Part shown: positions 11,559 through 20,605 of the stretch, piece by piece
Layout: every line of letters starts with the position of its first letter
How positions within the stretch are numbered: position 1 is the first letter of the stretch
Assembly (NCBI GenBank): GCA_024227995.1
Contig: CP100466.1
Location: 1 to 64,000 of the forward strand
Source of the DNA: Halomicrococcus gelatinilyticus
GTDB lineage: Archaea; Halobacteriota; Halobacteria; Halobacteriales; Haladaptataceae
Length of the DNA: 64,000 nucleotides
Direction: 5' to 3'
Program-made: the position numbers and the translations under genes
The notes under the pieces: model-generated
Told to the model about the DNA's origin: nothing
Seen by the model: only the letters and a program-made list of their open reading frames with translations
Databases searched by the model: none

Positions 11559-12863
11559 CTACCAGGTCAGCCCTTCATACGTTGCGCCATCAGGTAGCAC
11601 CTTGGGGTTAATGACGCGCCGACCGTCAACGACGATCGGATCAGCCATACGTTCGAATTCGTGGGAAAGCGCCGTGAATTCGTCCCAACCTGTGACAACG
11701 AGGGCGCCGTGTGAATTTTCCAGGGCTCCGGTTGCAGACTTGGCGTAGTCGATACCTGGGAATTGCGCTCGCATGTTCTCCGTTGCGACTGGATCGTAGG
11801 CCACAACAACGGCCCCGCGCTTGCGTAACCCTTCGATGATGGGGATTGCACGAGAGTTCCGGACGTCATCAGTACCGGGTTTGAAGGCGAGGCCCAGGAC
11901 GGCGATGCGTTTGTCGGACACATCAGCGTGGTCGTCTAGCAAGGCGAGCATGTTCTCAGGTTGACGCTCGTTGATTTCGACAGCGGCATGGAGAAGCGCC
12001 GGTTCATAGTCTTGTGTCCGGGCGGCCGCGCAGAGTGCGGCGACGTCTTTCGGGAGGCAACTGCCCCCCCACCCCACGCCGCTTCGAAGGAATCTCTCGC
12101 CGATGCGATCATCAAGCCCCATCGCATCCGCGACGTCGTAGGCATCGACGCCGAATTCTTTGCAGATATTCCCGATGTCGTTGATTAGGCTGATCTTCGC
12201 TGCGAGGAACGCGTTGTTCGCGTACTTGATCATTTCAGCTTCGCGGCGCCCAGTCTCAACGACTGCGGCGTCGGTCTCTTCGATGATCGGGTGATACACA
12301 TCGTGAAGACGGTCGAGTGCGCGCTCGTCGCCGTCCGTACCGAAAACAATCTTGTCAGGGTCGAGAAAGTCCGTGACGGCCGATCCTTCACGGAGGAATT
12401 CTGGGTTCGAGGCAATACTAAAATCGCGTCTTTCGATGCTGTTCGATGCGTCTCCGAGAAGCGGCACGAGGACGTCTTCTGCGGTCCCCGGGATGACCGT
12501 GCTTTTGACCACCACGAGATGGTAGTTATCTTTCTCGGCGAGTGCCTCGCCGACTGACCGCGCACCGGCTTTCAGTACCGAGAGGTCAATACTCCCGTCG
12601 TCGGTGCTTGGTGTCGGGAGTGCAAGAAACGTGACGTCCGTGTCGCGGATCGCACCGTAGTCAGTCGTTCCGCGCAGCTGGTCGCCGCCGTGTTTCTCGA
12701 TGAGTTTGTCCAATCCGGGTTCGTGGATCGATGATAGGCCGTCGTTGAGATTTTCGACAACGTCTTCGTCGACGTCGATGTTGACCACCTCGTGACCACT
12801 GTCGGCCAGACAGGCCGCAACGGTGGTGCCGACATATCCACTCCCCACGATACTTACCTTCAT
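11559..12863 (-). CDS. aglM: UDP-glucose/GDP-mannose-type sugar 6-dehydrogenase (AglM-like)
   Basis: This 434-residue enzyme oxidises a nucleotide sugar at C6 in two NAD-dependent steps (UDP-glucose to UDP-glucuronate in Haloferax AglM). The N-terminal Rossmann motif GSGYVG sits at residues 7-12. The central domain has NPEFLREG (153-160) and the catalytic cysteine C269 in GGSCLPKD. The C-terminal domain has LGLAFKPGTDDVRNS and ends normally. Its length matches the family. It diverges from a nucleotidyltransferase gene across about 115 bases, and AglF and AglM act together in haloarchaeal S-layer N-glycan synthesis. Substrate identity is inferred from that pairing. Confidence 0.9.
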   Translation of the reverse strand: MKVSIVGSGYVGTTVAACLADSGHEVVNIDVDEDVVENLNDGLSSIHEPGLDKLIEKHGGDQLRGTTDYGAIRDTDVTFLALPTPSTDDGSIDLSVLKAGARSVGEALAEKDNYHLVVVKSTVIPGTAEDVLVPLLGDASNSIERRDFSIASNPEFLREGSAVTDFLDPDKIVFGTDGDERALDRLHDVYHPIIEETDAAVVETGRREAEMIKYANNAFLAAKISLINDIGNICKEFGVDAYDVADAMGLDDRIGERFLRSGVGWGGSCLPKDVAALCAAARTQDYEPALLHAAVEINERQPENMLALLDDHADVSDKRIAVLGLAFKPGTDDVRNSRAIPIIEGLRKRGAVVVAYDPVATENMRAQFPGIDYAKSATGALENSHGALVVTGWDEFTALSHEFERMADPIVVDGRRVINPKVLPDGATYEGLTW

Positions 12864-12978
12864 TTAAAAAGAAATAACCTGCCGCAACGCTTGAACATTT
12901 GGACTGCGGACCGGACGGGGATTCTTGTGTAGGAAACCACCACGAAGTATTTTGTATCGTACAACCTACAACGATGCT

Positions 12979-13740
12979 ATGCAAGCTGTCGTGCTCGCCG
13001 CCGGTGAGGGGACGCGACTGCGTCCCCTGACCGAGGACAAACCGAAGGGGATGGTCGAAGTCGCAGACAGACCAATTCTCACACACTGCTTCGAGCAGCT
13101 AATCGGTCTTGGTGCCGATGAACTCTACGTCGTCGTTGGATATCGAAAAGAGGCGATCATCGAGTACTACGGCGACGAGTTCGACGGAGTCCCGATCACG
13201 TATGCGCATCAACGCGAGCAAAAGGGGCTTGCCCACGCGCTCTTGACAGCTGAGGATAACATCGAGGACGACTTTATGCTGATGCTCGGGGACAATATCT
13301 TCGACGCGAATTTGCAAGACGTCATCGATCGACAGCACGAAGACCGTGCTGACGCCGCGTTTCTCGTCGAAGAAGTGCCGTGGGACGAGGCGAGCCGATA
13401 CGGCGTGTGTGACACCAACGAGTACGGCGAGACGTTGGAAGTGGTCGAGAAACCTGAAGACCCACCGTCGAACCTCGTGATGACAGGCTTCTACACGTTC
13501 ACGCCTGCGGTCTTCCACGCCTGTCATCTGATCCAGCCTTCCGACCGGGGAGAGTACGAGATTAGTGACGCTATTGATCTGCTCTTGCATTCGGGACGAA
13601 CGATTGACGCAATCCGGATGGATGGGTGGCGTGTTGACGTTGGCTATCCAGAGGACCGCGAGAAAGCCGAGAAACGGCTGCAGAACACGCCAGTGTCTAA
13701 CGAAGCCGAGGAGGAAGTAGCAACGACCACAGCCGAGTAA
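12979..13740 (+). CDS. aglF: Sugar-1-phosphate nucleotidyltransferase (AglF/RmlA-like)
   Basis: A 253-residue enzyme that joins a sugar 1-phosphate to UTP or dTTP, giving the activated sugar for glycan assembly. The nucleotide-binding signature AAGEGTRLRPLT is at residues 7-18, with KPKGM just after it, LMLGDNIF carrying the metal-binding Asp, and VEKPEDPPSNL and DVGYPEDREKAEKR near the end. The ATG at 12979 was chosen because it begins MQAVVLAAG like family members. An ATG-like extension upstream is rich in basic residues and unlike the family. Size and neighbours match AglF of Haloferax, which makes UDP-glucose for AglM. TDP specificity cannot be excluded. Confidence 0.87.
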   Translation: MQAVVLAAGEGTRLRPLTEDKPKGMVEVADRPILTHCFEQLIGLGADELYVVVGYRKEAIIEYYGDEFDGVPITYAHQREQKGLAHALLTAEDNIEDDFMLMLGDNIFDANLQDVIDRQHEDRADAAFLVEEVPWDEASRYGVCDTNEYGETLEVVEKPEDPPSNLVMTGFYTFTPAVFHACHLIQPSDRGEYEISDAIDLLLHSGRTIDAIRMDGWRVDVGYPEDREKAEKRLQNTPVSNEAEEEVATTTAE

Positions 13741-13859
13741 GGCCAGTGCGGCGCTGTCTAGTTGAGGGAGTTTGGGAAGCGAGATAGTCGTAGAGAGAAG
13801 TGTGCATGCAACTCGCAGACCGCTCGGAAAGACGTCGAGGTGAACAGCCAAGACGTTAG

Positions 13860-14411
13860 GGAGAACGAGCGCGCCCTTATACCCGCCCGGCAGTTCGGGC
13901 TGCGTCTCCACACGGTGGGGCTGTCGATCAGGGAGACGGTGGCTGTCACGAACTCCTGGGTATTTACCGTTCGCACGGTGCGGTCTGGCAGTGGGCGCAT
14001 CAGCCGGCCGACAGCGCGTCGGACCCGACGACGACTTCGCCGTCGCGGGTCGCAGTCGACGAGACCGCTGTCCGGATCGGAGCCGAGTGGTACTGGGTGT
14101 ATGCGGCGGCCGACCGCGACTCGCTGTATCTGCTGGATATCGCGGCGTTCAACTGCCACGGAACCGATCCAGCGGCGGCGTTGCTGCACGGACTCACAGA
14201 GAACGATGATGTCTCCGAGACTGAGTTCTTGATCGATGGGTACGGCTATCGGACCGCTCTGTCTCGAGCCGGACTGAGCGGTCGGGTCGAATACAGCGAC
14301 CGAAACCACATCGAAACGTGGTTTCACGCGTCCAAACAGCGCACCGACCACTTCCATACGAGTTGGGTGGGCAGTCGGCCGGCCGTCACCGACTGGTGTC
14401 AACAGTTATAA
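13860..14411 (+). pseudogene. IS6-family-like transposase, frameshifted and truncated
   Basis: Pieces of one transposase can be read across several frames: FGLRLHTVGLSIRETV (frame from 13762), then after a shift HGAVWQWAHQPADS and RVAVDETAVRIG, then WYWVYAAADRDSLYLLDI, FLIDGYGYRTALSR and NHIETWFHASKQRTDHFHTS to a stop at 14411. This is the standard order of the haloarchaeal IS6-type enzyme, including the DETAV catalytic Asp and the FLIDGYGYRTAL Asp. At least two frameshifts inactivate it and the region carrying the last Glu is missing. It separates the nucleotidyltransferase from the next glycosyltransferase. Confidence 0.8.
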
Positions 14412-14517
14412 CGCTGTTACAATCAGCACCGACCGGATCAATCGCTCACCGGGAAAACGCCGACGGAGGAACCGAACTAGACGGTACCTGTGCGGATTAG
14501 CCATCTCGTAACAGATG

Positions 14518-14535
14518 TTAGTAAATCCATACTAA
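14518..14535 (+). promoter_or_regulatory. Inverted repeat upstream of the GT2 gene
   Basis: TTAGTA-aatcca-TACTAA lies 27-44 bases before the ATG at 14562. Its right half overlaps the position expected for a TATA box of a leaderless transcript, so it could be the promoter, an operator over it, or both. Confidence 0.4.
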
Positions 14536-14561
14536 ACACGTGATAGAAAAACACACTCACT

Positions 14562-15521
14562 ATGGACCCCCGGGAGCAAGAAGCGGAATCCGAAGAGGAG
14601 AGGGAGAAACCTCTCGTGAGTGTGGTTCTTCCCACGTACGACCGGCCAGAGAAACTCGCTGACGCAGTCAAAAGTGTCTCCGCACAGCAGTACCCGAAGG
14701 TCGAACTAGTCATCGTCGACGACGCGTCACCGACACCAATCGAACCAGTTGTTGCGGATGTCGCACCACCGGAGCTTCGGTGGCGCTGCCTTCGTCACGA
14801 CGACAATCAGGGAGCGAACGCTGCGCGAAACACTGGTATCGAGACTGCCAACGGGGAGATACTCGCCTTTCTCGATGACGACGACAGGTGGCTTCCGGAG
14901 AAGCTAGATGCACAGGTTTCGGTGTTTCGTGAGCAGGACGACGTCGGTGTCGTCGTGGTCGGCCAACAGTTCGTCGACGGGGGCAAAGACACGACGACCC
15001 GCGTTCCGAACATCGATGGATCTGCAACGCAGGACCTGCTGACAGGTGCCGTCGCAGGGGCGTTTTCGACTATCGCAGTCCGTCGGGAAGTCGTCGAAAA
15101 GGCCGGCCTCCCGGACGAACGGCTCCCCGCGTGGCAGGACCGCGAGTGGCTCATTCGTCTCTCCTGTCACTGCGATTTTGCCGCTGTCAAGCGACCACTC
15201 GTCATCAGACAAACCGGTGAGTACGAGCAGATTAGTGACTTGTTCGAGCCGAGACGGGACATCACGTATCCGCTGTTTCTCGAAAAGTACACCGAACTCG
15301 CCGCCGAACACGACGTCGAACAGCGGTTCAAAGCACGCCTCTCGCTGGGTATGGCTACTTCGGCGCTCACAAACGCATATTATCACGACGCCCGTCGATT
15401 CGCGGCGAATGCAATCAAAATCGACCCCAGAATCAAGACGGCGTACGTCTATCTGGCTCTGGCGCTGGGAGGGCGATACACATACAGAACGGGTATCCGA
15501 CTCAAACGAGCGCTCGACTGA
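14562..15521 (+). CDS. Glycosyltransferase family 2
   Basis: A 319-residue GT-A enzyme predicted to add a sugar to a lipid-linked glycan at the cytoplasmic membrane face. The first half holds the nucleotide-sugar-binding domain: SVVLPTYDRPEKLADAV near residue 22, VIVDDASP, GANAARNTGIE, and AFLDDDDRW with the metal-binding DxD. LPAWQDREWLIRLS further on carries the usual acceptor-side ED/QDxEW motif. The C-terminal third is helical, without clear membrane spans. It sits between an IS6 remnant and a decayed second GT2 gene, upstream of an ABC exporter, consistent with a shared glycan pathway. The sugar is unknown. Confidence 0.87.
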   Translation: MDPREQEAESEEEREKPLVSVVLPTYDRPEKLADAVKSVSAQQYPKVELVIVDDASPTPIEPVVADVAPPELRWRCLRHDDNQGANAARNTGIETANGEILAFLDDDDRWLPEKLDAQVSVFREQDDVGVVVVGQQFVDGGKDTTTRVPNIDGSATQDLLTGAVAGAFSTIAVRREVVEKAGLPDERLPAWQDREWLIRLSCHCDFAAVKRPLVIRQTGEYEQISDLFEPRRDITYPLFLEKYTELAAEHDVEQRFKARLSLGMATSALTNAYYHDARRFAANAIKIDPRIKTAYVYLALALGGRYTYRTGIRLKRALD

Positions 15522-15619
15522 CGCTACCAGGTTTGTAACCCGGTTTCGGCACGTTCGATTGCCCGGCCAGTCGTCCTAGCGAGATGGACGAGATAGCCGA
15601 CAGTGTCCGTCCCGATCTA

Positions 15620-15957
15620 TATCGAAACCGAGAGGCGGTCCCACTCGGCGTCGGCAACGACATCCGCGTCGACGGAGCCGAGTAGCTCGCCATCACTCAC
15701 CTCGATGTCCGTGTTCTGCGCTACGTTGGAGCCCTGTACGTCAGTCTCGCATTCGACACGGACGAGGTCAGGGTAAGTAGTGGCAACGGACCGGACGACG
15801 TGGAGCGTGGAATCGGTGGGGCGTTGTCGACGGCGATCTCGTACCGGTCCGACGGACATGTCTGTTCGACGAGCGAGCGGACAGTCTCTCGAAGACCGTC
15901 AGGGTCGTTGTAGACCGGGACGACGATGGAGACGGACGGATACGTATCGGCCGTCAT
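15620..15957 (-). pseudogene. Glycosyltransferase family 2 fragment, frameshifted
   Basis: From an ATG at 15957 the minus strand encodes TADTYPSVSIVVPVYNDPDG, then LRETVRSLVEQ and RYEIAVDN, the start of a GT2 enzyme. Near 15815 the frame shifts and the protein continues as DSTLHVVRSVATTYPDLVRV, NVAQNTDIEVSDGELLGSVD and a stop. The DxD loop has become SVDADV and all downstream acceptor-binding sequence is gone. It is a degraded copy on the opposite strand to the intact GT2 gene just upstream. Confidence 0.75.
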
Positions 15958-16122
15958 CGATGCGACAGAGCGTACGACAGTCGATCGTCATTCGAGGGAG
16001 TAGTACTGATGACCCTACTTCGAAACCGAATGCACACCCTGCCATCGGTGTGCTGGCCCGACGATCACACGGTGGTTACGAGGTGCATAACAATACAAGC
16101 GGGTTTCGATGCTTCGGGTCGC

Positions 16123-17910
16123 ATGGACGAGGCGGACATCACTCGCCGGGAAAAACTCCGTGGACTCTACCGGGTAGCGACGTATCGTCCGGCTCTGACG
16201 ACGTTTATTATCATCTTCAGCTTCTTTGCCGCGGTACTGGAAGGCATCGGGATTAGCTTCATCGTTCCGATTATCGAAGTCGCCCAGGCGTCCGGGGATC
16301 CGAGTGAGACGGGCAGCGGGTACGCGCTGATGTTCGTCCGACTCTACGATTTTCTCGGCGTCCCCTTCAGTATCGGCGCGTTGGTCGCTGGAGTCACACT
16401 CGTGATGGTGGCACGGTTCACGGCTAGTTTCACCGTCACGTGGCTCCAGGTGGCGCTGAAGACGTACTACGTTCGACATCTCCAGACCGAGGCGTTCAGC
16501 CACGCACTCGACGCTCGGGTCGCGTACTTCGACGAGGAGGGCTCGGACGACGTGATGAACGCAATCGTCACGCAGGCAGAGTACGCTGGGGAAGTCGTTC
16601 GTGATTTCGTGAGATTCTTCCAGCAACTCCTGTTGTCGCTGATGTATCTCGGAATCGCGCTCTATCTGGCGTGGGAACTGACAGTGTTCGCAGCGGTGAT
16701 GCTCGGGGGGCTGACCTACGTCTTCAGAAATGCACTCGAACCCGGCTACGCTATCGGAGACCAGGTGGCCGACGCAAACGAACGGATTCAACGGAGCGTC
16801 CAGGCCGGAACGCAGGCCATCCGGGACGTGAAGCTGTTCAGGATGGGCGACGAGTTGTTCTCGAGGTTCTCGGGACACATCGACCAGTACACCGAAGCGT
16901 CGATTCACCTCGGTCGCAACGAGGCGGCGATAGAGAACTTCTACAATCTGCTGACCGCGGTGATGGTGTTCGTGATGATTTACGGAGCGGTTACCTTCAC
17001 AGGGATGAGCCTCAGCGCCCTCGGTGTGTTTCTCTTCGCGATGTTTCGTCTCGGCCCGCGGGTGAGTTCGATGAACCACCGCTTCTACAAATTCGAGGGA
17101 CGGCTTCCACACCTCGTCCGGACCCAGCAGTTTATCGAGGAACTGAAACGAAACGAGGAGCCGAACGATGACACTCGTCCCGTCCCGCAGGATTCGACGC
17201 CGATCGCCTTCGAAGACGTGTCGTTCGCCTACGACGACGAAGCGGTCCTGCACGACGTCTCCTTCGAGGTACACGGCGAGGAGTTCGTCGCGTTCGTGGG
17301 CCAGTCGGGAGCCGGAAAGTCGACCATCGCGAACCTGCTCGCACGGATGTACGAGCCCGACGAGGGACAGATAACTGCCGACGGCGTTTCCATCGGCGAG
17401 TTCGACCCTGGAGAGTGGCGCGGACGCGTCGCCGTCGTCCGCCAGGACCCCTTCATTTTCAATGCATCCGTCGAGTACAACCTCACTATCGGAAACAGGG
17501 AGGCGACACAGGAGGAGATCGAGCGCGTCTGTGAGATCGCACAGGTCACGGAATTTCTGGACGAGCTTCCCGAAGGCTACGAGACGGTACTCGGCGACGA
17601 CGGCGTCCGTCTCTCGGGTGGCCAACGGCAGCGAATCGCGCTCGCGCGAGCCCTGCTGAAAGACGCCGACGTTCTCGTCCTCGACGAGGCGACGAGCGAC
17701 CTCGACACCGGCATCGAGTCCAACGTCCAGCGCGAGATCGAACAGATGGACCGCAATTACGCGATTATCGCGATTGCCCACCGTCTCTCGACCGTTCGAA
17801 GTGCCGACCGTATCTACACGCTCGACGACGGCTACATCATCGAGCAAGGTGAACACGAAGAGCTGGTAGACGACGAGGGGATGTACGCGCAACTCTACGC
17901 CACACAGTAA
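16123..17910 (+). CDS. ABC exporter, fused membrane and ATPase domains (flippase-like)
   Basis: About 596 residues. The N-terminal 320 or so form a six-helix exporter domain (FIIIFSFFAAVLEGIGISF, FTASFTVTWLQ, then several later spans). The ATPase domain has Walker A GQSGAGKST at 393-401, signature LSGGQ from 497, and Walker B VLVLDEATSDLD, all intact. Such half-transporters work as homodimers. Given the neighbouring glycosyltransferases, it may flip a lipid-linked glycan across the membrane in the manner of PglK, but that is inference. The ATG at 16123 was chosen because residues before it (from 16009) do not look like a membrane protein N-terminus. Confidence 0.85.
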   Translation: MDEADITRREKLRGLYRVATYRPALTTFIIIFSFFAAVLEGIGISFIVPIIEVAQASGDPSETGSGYALMFVRLYDFLGVPFSIGALVAGVTLVMVARFTASFTVTWLQVALKTYYVRHLQTEAFSHALDARVAYFDEEGSDDVMNAIVTQAEYAGEVVRDFVRFFQQLLLSLMYLGIALYLAWELTVFAAVMLGGLTYVFRNALEPGYAIGDQVADANERIQRSVQAGTQAIRDVKLFRMGDELFSRFSGHIDQYTEASIHLGRNEAAIENFYNLLTAVMVFVMIYGAVTFTGMSLSALGVFLFAMFRLGPRVSSMNHRFYKFEGRLPHLVRTQQFIEELKRNEEPNDDTRPVPQDSTPIAFEDVSFAYDDEAVLHDVSFEVHGEEFVAFVGQSGAGKSTIANLLARMYEPDEGQITADGVSIGEFDPGEWRGRVAVVRQDPFIFNASVEYNLTIGNREATQEEIERVCEIAQVTEFLDELPEGYETVLGDDGVRLSGGQRQRIALARALLKDADVLVLDEATSDLDTGIESNVQREIEQMDRNYAIIAIAHRLSTVRSADRIYTLDDGYIIEQGEHEELVDDEGMYAQLYATQ

Positions 17911-17916
17911 ACCAAT

Positions 17917-18190
17917 GGTGACCGTCCAGCCCTCCGTGACGTTCGACGGGCGCTCGGCAATCCGACGCTGGTCGTCGACCGAGTGCGACACAGCCTTCGA
18001 CTGCGTGGGCGGTGGTATCACAGTGTGGTTCACCGAGCGCTGACCGGGAAATCACCGACGAACGTCTTCGACGAGGAGCGAGACGACTTGCTCATCCGCG
18101 ATGGCTGTCGGTACGATGCGTTCGCCGAGTACGACAGTATCGACTGTGACCGTCAGTTCCCGTCGAAACAGTTGCTGCCGCCACGAATCG
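17917..18190 (+). pseudogene. N-terminal fragment of a sulfatase/phosphoglycerol-transferase-like protein
   Basis: Seven bases after the ABC exporter, the plus strand encodes RDVRRALGNPTLVVDR, WYHSVVHRALTG, NVFDEERDDLLIRDGCRYDA and FAEYDSID. That is the start of haloarchaeal alkaline-phosphatase-superfamily sulfatases, which usually read DNLLILDACRYD. There is no start codon in frame, similarity is lost after about 18140, and the rest (about 350 residues) is missing. It shows the island once encoded a sulfatase-like or glycan-modifying enzyme downstream of the exporter. Confidence 0.65.
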
Positions 18191-18324
18191 GGCGACGACC
18201 GACTTCCCACCACTCCACCGGAGCATCGAGCCTGGTCTACTGTTTCCATTCGAGAAGCTAACGTGAGTTCACAGCCAGCAAGGTCCATCAGCCATTTGTC
18301 TCTCGGATATCAACCAGTCGACTG

Positions 18325-19407
18325 ATGAACGCAGTCGAACTCTGGATCCGCCTCATAGCAGGGGTACTCCTCATCTTGACCAACGGATTTTTCGTCGCCA
18401 TCGAGTTCGCGCTGACGCGAGCCCGCCAGTTCACCGAGAAGGAGTTCGTCGGTGACGGACATCCCGCCCTCGAACGCGCGTGGGAGATGACGCAGAACCT
18501 GGAACTGTACCTCACGACCTGCCAGGTCGGCATCACCGCCTCGAGTATCGCAGTCGGGATCGTCGCCGAGCCGGCACTGGCGGCCATCTTCGAGCCGCTG
18601 TTCGCGGACTCCAGACTCGCGGGCGTGGGTGCTGGAGCGCTCATCGCGTTCCTCATCATCAACCTCGTCCACCTGACGCACGGCGAACAGACGCCGACGT
18701 ACCTGGGCGTCGAACGGTCCCGGATGGTGTGTCGCTACGGCGCGACGCCGCTGTACTGGTTCCACTACGCGATCACTCCCCTCATCAAGCTCGGCGACGG
18801 GGTCGCGAAGTGGACGCTCAGACTGTTCGGCGTCGAGATGACGGGAGCGTGGCTCGAAACCGAGGAGGACGTCATCGAATCGCGAGCCGACCTGCGGAAC
18901 CGGCTCGGGTCGATGCTCGACGAAGGGGGGCTGTCCGAGGAGCGGCGCGACGAGGTGATGAACGCTCTCGACATCGGGGAACAGCCGATACGCGAGGTGT
19001 TGGTCCCGGCCGAGGACGTCGTGGCGCTGTCGACGGCGGTGGATTCCGAGGAGAACTTCCGGCGCATGGAGGAGCAGCCACACACTCGGTACCCGCTGAT
19101 CGGCGACGGGTTGACCGACTTCGAGGGGATCGTCTACTTCCCCATCCTGGCGAGACGTCGCGGGGAGCTCGCCACGGGCGACATCGACTTCGCCGAACTG
19201 GCAGCACCGCCGATGACGCTGTCCCCTGACGTCGACGTCAGTGACGCGATCGACCAGTTCCAGGCGGAGAACCAGGAACTCGCGCTCGTCCTCGAAGACG
19301 GCGACGTCGTCGGGATGGTGACCGTCACGGACCTGCTCGAATCGGTGATGGGCGACATCGAAGACCCGATCGACGTCGAGTACATCGCAGCAGACGGGGG
19401 CGCCTGA
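18325..19407 (+). CDS. CNNM/CorC-type membrane protein with CBS domains (short form)
   Basis: A 360-residue membrane protein of the family linked to Mg2+/cation transport (MpfA/CorC/CNNM). Residues 1-180 hold the transmembrane domain: AGVLLILTNGFFVAIEFALT, CQVGITASSIAVGIVAEP, IAFLIINLVHLTHGEQTP. It is followed by an acidic linker helix and a CBS pair (DIGEQPIREVLVPAEDV, then LALVLEDGDVVGMVTVTDLL). It lacks the C-terminal CorC/HlyC domain that its paralogue at 20606-21994 has. Transport of a divalent cation is family knowledge and the actual ion is unknown. Confidence 0.87.
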   Translation: MNAVELWIRLIAGVLLILTNGFFVAIEFALTRARQFTEKEFVGDGHPALERAWEMTQNLELYLTTCQVGITASSIAVGIVAEPALAAIFEPLFADSRLAGVGAGALIAFLIINLVHLTHGEQTPTYLGVERSRMVCRYGATPLYWFHYAITPLIKLGDGVAKWTLRLFGVEMTGAWLETEEDVIESRADLRNRLGSMLDEGGLSEERRDEVMNALDIGEQPIREVLVPAEDVVALSTAVDSEENFRRMEEQPHTRYPLIGDGLTDFEGIVYFPILARRRGELATGDIDFAELAAPPMTLSPDVDVSDAIDQFQAENQELALVLEDGDVVGMVTVTDLLESVMGDIEDPIDVEYIAADGGA

Positions 19408-19540
19408 GAGGCCGGCACCCGCGTTACCAGCCGTTCACCGGTCCCGCTTTTTCCGGATCGACACCGACGTCCGTCGGCCGTGCGACGAGATCCGCATTGC
19501 GACAGACGGGGGCGACCCGACTCATGCCGACCGACAGGAC

Positions 19541-20410
19541 CTACTCCGGTTCCGCGACGGTCACGACGGGGACCGGTGCCGAGCGCACGGTCTCTTCGGC
19601 GACGCTACCGAGCAGGATACGGTCCGTGCCACGTCTCCCCGTCGTCCCCATCCCGACGGCGTGTATGTCGTTCGATTCGATACAGTCGCGGATCTCCTCG
19701 ACAGGCGTTCCGTGTTCGACGTGGCGGACGATATCGTCGACGCCACGCGTTTCGGCCTCCGAGACGACGGTCTCGACGGCGTCGTTCGCGGCCCGTTCAC
19801 TTTCCTGTCCGGAAGTCGTCGACCGGACATCCGGCCCGAGTCCAGCGTCTTCCACGACGGACAGGACGTGCACGGTTGCATCGAGCGACGCCGACAGCTC
19901 GACGAGATGGTCGGCAGCGTACGTCGCAGCGGAACTCCCGTCCGTCGGGATGAGGACGTTCTCGTAGGGGAACGTCAGTTTCTCATCGGGCTGCATGCGG
20001 ACCGTGAGCACGGGGACCGAGGAAAGCCGGACGACCTTCTCGGAGACACTTCCGACGAAGTATCGCGAGACTCCTTCGCGGCCGTGGGTTGGCATCACGA
20101 CCAGGTCCTGGTCGTACCGCTCGGCGTACTCGACGATCGTCGGGGCCGGATTGCCCTGGACGACGTCGGTGTCGTACGAGACTCCGAGCGTGTCCAGCGT
20201 CTTCGCGGCCTCGTCGACGGCCTTCTCCCCCTGTTGTGCGAGTACATCGACAGTGTGACCCTCGACGACGGTGACGCTGTCGCGCGTCGTGTCGGCAACG
20301 TAGAGCACCTGGATGGTCGCGTCGGCCCAGTGCGCGATTTCGCTGGCGTGATGGAGCACCTCGGCTGCGCCCTCGCTGCCGTCGTATGGGAGGAGGATGT
20401 TGTCGTACAT
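19541..20410 (-). CDS. Universal stress protein with two tandem UspA domains
   Basis: A 289-residue cytoplasmic protein. Domain 1 begins YDNILLPYDGSEGA and contains VVMPTHGREGVSRYFVGSVS. Domain 2 begins YENVLIPTDGSSAA and contains VGMGTTGRRGTDRILLGSVA. The G-2x-G-9x-G-S/T motif of ATP-binding Usp proteins is present in both halves. It lies between two CNNM/CorC genes, with the long CNNM gene 195 bases upstream on the same strand, so co-expression is possible. Its role in stress or nucleotide sensing is inferred from the family. Confidence 0.9.
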   Translation of the reverse strand: MYDNILLPYDGSEGAAEVLHHASEIAHWADATIQVLYVADTTRDSVTVVEGHTVDVLAQQGEKAVDEAAKTLDTLGVSYDTDVVQGNPAPTIVEYAERYDQDLVVMPTHGREGVSRYFVGSVSEKVVRLSSVPVLTVRMQPDEKLTFPYENVLIPTDGSSAATYAADHLVELSASLDATVHVLSVVEDAGLGPDVRSTTSGQESERAANDAVETVVSEAETRGVDDIVRHVEHGTPVEEIRDCIESNDIHAVGMGTTGRRGTDRILLGSVAEETVRSAPVPVVTVAEPE

Positions 20411-20605
20411 GACTCGATAGGACGAGGTACGTTCACTGGCCCCCTAATGGTTTTCACCTCCCTCTCGGGTAACGGCTCCCGACCGCGGGAGATGGCCGTG
20501 ACGGTCGCACGGTCCTGCGTCCCCACGTATCGGGAGCCAGTCTCGGCTTCGGAACGGAGCCACCGAGGGGAGTACCCTACGACGTAGCCGGGGAGACGTC
20601 GCCGG

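Noticed and set aside
16015..18033. A 672-codon minus-strand open frame
   Set aside because: It is the antisense shadow of the ABC exporter, whose Walker A, signature and Walker B motifs are all on the plus strand.
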